Of a stretch of DNA of 64,000 nt, positions 59,383 to 64,000 are shown one piece after another. Numbering within the stretch: the first letter of the stretch is position 1; every line of letters starts with the position of its first letter. The translations under genes were made by a program, and so were the position numbers. The notes below the pieces were generated by a model, which worked only from the letters and a program-made list of their open reading frames with translations, was not told the DNA's origin and made no database searches. The DNA comes from Zygaena filipendulae. Its lineage: Eukaryota; Arthropoda; Insecta; Lepidoptera; Zygaenidae. The stretch covers positions 12,244,001-12,308,000 of the forward strand of contig OU015653.1 of assembly GCA_907165275.2 (NCBI GenBank), in the 5' to 3' direction.

Positions 59383-61415
59383 TATGTCCGTTTATTTAAT
59401 TTCCTTTCTAAGTAAACTTGAACTGTCAGTGTTACAATAAAATGATACCGATACTACCTTTATTTACGAGCTTTAAAAGTGCCAAAGTAATTCGAAGTTA
59501 TTACTCTCAACAGGAAACCACCAACATTGGAGATTTATAATTATTCTCAATACAAACCATCATTACCAGTTAACATAAATTATATTGGTACATTGCGTAG
59601 TAACAATAAAATAATAACAAAGTTATTATCTGCCTACATATTACTTGACTACACAAAGAAACCATTATTACGGTGTAATAACATTACAAGATATGAGTGG
59701 ATACGGTTGTTAATTAATCTATTTTAATATCAATTTTTATAATTTATCGTAATTAAGAGATAAGTATATTGAAAATTGAAATATTTCTTACATTAAAAAA
59801 AGGAATATTTATTTAAAACTAGTTGTTCCCCGCGGTTTTGCCTGCGTTAATGTCGGAGATCCAGCGATTATTCCGAGATAAAAGTACTACCCTGCATTTA
59901 TTTCTGTACCTACCTACCGCCCTGTCAACGTGTAGTAGTATGCAAAATTTTATGCAGTTTCACCCACGCTAATTTTGGAGTTCCCGCGGGAATTTCATAA
60001 GAAAAAGTACCTTGTGTCCTTCTCTGAACCATTGAAAACGTGTATGCCAAATTTAATCATGATCGGTTGAGCCGTCGAGGCGTGAAAGCGTAACAAACAA
60101 ACAAACAACCAACAAATAAACAAACAAACAAACTCACTTTCAAATTTATAGTAAGGATTGACAAAATAAAATAGTATCTAATCCCTCTTATCGGAAGAAG
60201 TCGGAACTTTGACGTAGGAATTTGATAAAGATTTACTGGTAGGTCAGTTGGTTGGTCGTAAATTATTGAGAGGTCACCATCAATATCGATTATGCATTAC
60301 AGACCTTGGCTGTGACTATAACTACTATCCATTCTGAAATGTTTAACATACCTAATACCTATATCTGACTTTATATTCAATTTTACCTAAAGCTCTATGT
60401 AGAGATTAAAGATGAAAATAGAGATTACAATTGAGAAAACTTTTATATATTACTAGCTTATTTTGGAATTACCGCGGGAATTCCGGGATTAAAAGTACCC
60501 TATGTCCTTCTCTGTACCCCTGACAACGTGCATGCTAAATTTCATCTAAATCCGTTCAGCCGTTTTTGCGTGATTGAGTAACGAACATCCAAACATCCAA
60601 ACATCCAAACATCCAAACATCTAAACATCCAAACATCCACACTTTCACATTTATAATATTAGTAGGATAGTAATCTCTAGATATCCTTGGAGGTTACTCC
60701 TGTGACTCTTTCTGGATTTCCTGGGGAAAAAATAATTCCGAAATGAAAGTTTACCTTTTTCCCTATTTCAGAATCTGAATAAACTACATAGAACTACTTT
60801 ACTGTTCCAAGTGGTTACAAACATACATACCTACGTCCTTACATACTTAAACATTCTCATATCTAAACGACAAAACTAGGAAAATTACATTGAAATATAA
60901 ACTTGGTACAATAAGGTATATGGCGTCCCAGCTAGACCGCTTGAATATTGTACTTCTTTAAATTTTTCCCGAGTATTAATTTTTTATCTTTGACTAAGTA
61001 TCTTTAAATTATGGTAGATAAGGCAATATTCTGAGGATTGACCCCTTTGTTATCTTTAGCTGATGGTCATTAGGACACGTAGGGTGTGAGGGTTTCTACG
61101 GCACCAGATATATTAGAGGAAGGGTCAGCCTCTTATGATATTATAATGATGAGGGAAATCTTTATGAATACAAAAAAGGTAAAAGATATATTTTCACTAT
61201 GAAGTAATGTAACATCTATCTATGCGTGTTGTGTAATGGTAGATAGGAACCTATCAAATCTTTTGATACATATATTTATGCTATACATGTATAAATATAA
61301 AACTTTGTATGTCTGTTTATTATTTATTGTATAATATCATATAAATCAGCAAAAATATAAGAATATCTTATTCATATAAAAACAATGGGCTTGTCAACCA
61401 AATTTTATTTAATGT
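59383..61415. other. intergenic with two retroposon tails, no gene seen
   Basis: 59818-60155 (+) is one or two joined copies ending with a CAAA microsatellite (60090-60135). 60455-60668 (+) ends in an expanded CATCCAAA array (about 60585-60640) and TTATAATATTAGTAGGAT. No exon is seen. Confidence 0.5.
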
Positions 61416-61656
61416 TTAGTCCGTCCTTGGACAAGTATTTTTGAATTATTGACGTAATCAAGAAATAACGGAGATACCTACAACAAGTTGAAATGTCGCG
61501 TGACGTCACGCCGTGATACAGTTTTTAGCACGTTATGACGCCAAGAGCCCCCCTACTCCTAATTTTTACTGCGTTTTATTTAAGTATTTTTTCAATAATT
61601 TGAAAAAGCAAGAATTACGGGTCTATTATTTTTTATTAATCTACAAGACTGATTAA
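61416..61656 (-). mobile_element. TTAGTCCGTC MITE, copy 6
   Basis: The left end TTAGTCCGTCCTTGGACAAG is intact and the far end ACAAGACTGATTAA is mutated. The interior (GTCGCGTGACGTCACGCC) matches the family. Confidence 0.65.
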
Positions 61657-61853
61657 ATAGAATTTTGATTTTCATACCCCGGAAACAAGTCTATTCTAAT
61701 GATGCATTATGTCATTAGTAAAGACTTTTTGGTACGTAACAAAGACGAAAAAATGGCGAAAAATTATGTCATAAGATCCAAAAGACTTGGGAGTATTCTT
61801 TGTCTTGGCCTAGGACATCCACAGAGTATGAATAGAAACGCTTTTCATGTGCA

Positions 61854-62291
61854 GTGCGCTGGTTGAATGGAGAAATGGAGATCAAAAAGTGGGTCGTGTA
61901 TTTCGCAAATATGTGTTCATGCTTTTATATATACTTCTTCTTCTTTTTTATTAAATGGCAACTTTTAAGTAATTGTGCCAATGACAATGTGTGGCTTGAT
62001 AGACAAAGCAAAGTGATTGGGTACTTGCATAAAATTCATTATAAGAAATTGTGTCAATATTTCAAAAATAGAGCCTTAGAAAAGCATTATCGTGAAAGAT
62101 TTACTAAAAAATTTTCAATAGTTTCCAAAATATTCAACTTTTATTTTTGTGAAACGGAACGTTGCAACGAAACACCAATCACAGCAAAGCTTAACATATT
62201 ACGTATTATTTTTTTAGGAAATATTTACCTCTTTCAGAGAAGGCAAAAGAAACTAAGTGCATACAGTCAACGCATATTTTCCATTTTCTGA
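61854..62291 (+). other. open frame of 145 codons, unidentified
   Basis: It is the longest open frame of the window. It is rich in Lys, Phe and Asn, with a TTCTTCTTCTTTTTT-coded hydrophobic run near residues 22-32 and a basic stretch RALEKHYRERFTKKFS. No known domain is seen. The region is AT-rich and lies beside the repeat at 62510-62640, so it may be chance or part of a mobile element. Confidence 0.15.
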
Positions 62292-62509
62292 AGTTTTTTA
62301 CTTCAAAATGCATCGGTAAGATGCATTTCGATTATTTACTGGAACTTTTGGAAGTAACTCGGCACAGTTCAATCTTAATTTCGCTTTTGGATATTGAAGT
62401 TATCTGTCTGTCACTGTCTTATGACCCTGTCAATACGACAGTGACATTTCTATCACAGATTAATAAGGCGTAATTTTGAACTAGTGACGTCATTCCGCGT
62501 TTTGGCGGT

Positions 62510-62640
62510 AAAGTCAAAAGTAGGAACTTGAAACGCTCTATTTAATTAATTTATGCATATATATTTTTTCTTTTTCTTGCTTTGTTTAAGTAGGCCATAT
62601 ATCTTTAAATAGACTAGAAAAAAAATCATGCAAATACCCT
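62510..62640 (+). repeat. 131-bp repeat shared with 52313-52440
   Basis: AGTCAAAAGTAGGAACTTGA, AACGCTCTATTTAATTAATT and GTTTAAGTAGGCCATATATC. It is the opposite orientation to the other copy. Confidence 0.55.
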
Positions 62641-64000
62641 ATTAAAGTAAAAAAAAAACACGAGATATATTACGAAATCATGAAATTTCCAAAATATGTA
62701 ATATGCAAGAGACTGATATCTTTATTTAATCTCTACCTCTAGTCGACCATTAAATTTAAAAAAGAAAAGGTAAATCCAATTTCAGTTTTGTAGAAATCAA
62801 ACCAGCACAGACACATATAAATCTCTGGTTTGATTGGTTTGATTTGTAACTTGTTAAAGACTAAAATATAATTTACAAACACTTGTTTACTGTCAGACTT
62901 CATTTAACACTGTCATTTATAATAAATCAGATAAAGCGGTAGAAAAGTAGATACATAGTTCAATAGAATATTTATTTCTATAAAACTGTTAATATCTATT
63001 AAGCTGGTAACCGATTAGCACCAGAAGGTAACAAGTATGGTTTCCGGGAAGGCACAGCAGCTGAGCGTCATTTATAATTCCAATTGTTGTAACTGACCAA
63101 CAATGTGGACGTAACTAGAGAAAAATAATATCTGCTTAGTAATTAATTAGTGCATAATTTTGAAGGTTCAGATCATACTTAAGAGATATGGAGAGTTAAT
63201 TTCATTCAAAATTTCGGGTCAAAATGAAAAAAAAAAAACTTACATATAGCCAAATGCAGAACCTCCTCCTTTTTGGAGATCGGTTAAAAACAATTGATGT
63301 GTGCGTGAGCGGTGCATCATTACGTTCACGCCGAGGGATGTAGGTAGTAAGCTGTTACCACCACACTGGAAAATTCATGAATCTGAGTGCGATGAATCTG
63401 GCTCTATGCCTATTGATTCTGTGGTTTAACTATAACCTACCACTATCTTTCTGTATAAAATTAATTTTATATCACCTTTATTGAAATTCTAACCTTATGT
63501 GCTACTTGTTACGTTACACATTACAATCGACAATGTTTCGTAGCATGATTATTACAAAAATAATGTCAAACAATAGTGCTAGACCCTTTTAATATGTAGC
63601 TTAACTTAATAATGAATAGCGTGTTTGGAAGCAATAGCTTTAAAATCATAAGACTGCTTTATTTATACTAGATTTCTTGTTAAAATAATAATTTAAACGA
63701 TGTACCTACAATTTAATCTAAAATTTATGAAATCGCTGAAAATTTATAGACAGTAAAATATTTAAAACACGCTTATAATTATGCATTTCGACCACAGCAC
63801 TTTGACCTTAAAGTACACTTTATCTGTGAGTACAACGTTGAATCTCTTCATTATGTTCAATGGGCTAAGCGAACTCGATATGTTTGTTTTGCGGTTTCGA
63901 TGCTTTACCGGAACTTCCGGTAGCGGATGTATTCCTATCTATCTGTTTTACTACTTATTTATATATCTACGTTGGGAACGATAGAGCCACCTATCTATAA
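62641..64000. other. intergenic, no gene seen
   Basis: 63225-63290 is the reversed end of the AACCGACTTCC repeat family (AACCTCCTCCTTTTTGGAGA then TCGGTTA), after an A-run. 62800-62850 has GGTTTGATTGGTTTGATTTG. No exon is seen. Confidence 0.4.

Noticed and set aside
60585..60650. Short CATCCAAA tandem array as a CRISPR-like or regulatory array
   Set aside because: It is the expanded microsatellite within the retroposon tail; the same unit occurs at 24718-24740.

Overview
The window looks like a piece of a moth or butterfly (Lepidoptera) nuclear chromosome. The evidence is spliced trypsin genes of the lepidopteran alkaline midgut type, AT-rich intergenic DNA, and a very high density of short mobile elements, including the dispersed ACTAGCTGT...TATAATATTAGTA retroposon tails common in lepidopteran genomes. 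All identifications come from reading the sequence; no database search was run.

1-4.0 kb holds mobile elements: two Harbinger-like foldback MITEs, one of them split by a LINE 3' end with a 10-bp target duplication. 4.0-29.2 kb is a head-to-tail array of five trypsin-family genes on the + strand, all with four coding exons and the same intron positions and phases (1, 2, 0). Genes 1-3 (4544-8030, 11117-13577, 18086-19398) encode intact pre-protrypsins of 261, 260 and 262 residues with the full catalytic triad and the trypsin specificity Asp. They share a TATA/GATA-like promoter block, near-identical first and last exons and the same retroposon about 200 bp past the stop, so they arose by tandem duplication of one unit. 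Gene 4 (22899-26765) has an intact frame and splice sites, but the catalytic His is Ser and the specificity pocket is changed, so it is a non-catalytic homologue. Gene 5 (26983-29182), only 217 bp behind gene 4, is a pseudogene with a frameshift in exon 2 and a TAG stop just before the active-site loop.

29.2-55.3 kb has no gene I can support. It is intergenic DNA, or possibly a large intron, filled with MITEs, SINE pieces, LINE relics and retroposon tails. At 53.6-55.0 kb a 17-bp core (ACTCGAGCGCGTCAGAT) recurs in direct and inverted orientation. Around 55.3-56.15 kb a CpG-richer stretch holds a plausible first coding exon (56062-56143) of a secreted or membrane protein, ending in a consensus phase-1 donor; the rest of that gene was not found. 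56.2-64 kb again carries repeats.

Genes 1-3 are most likely digestive midgut trypsins. The array shows duplication, last-exon homogenisation, loss of catalysis and pseudogenisation side by side. The most interesting non-genic structures are a perfect 94-bp-arm hairpin in intron 1 of gene 1, insertions datable by empty sites inside the window, and the CTCGAG-core repeat.
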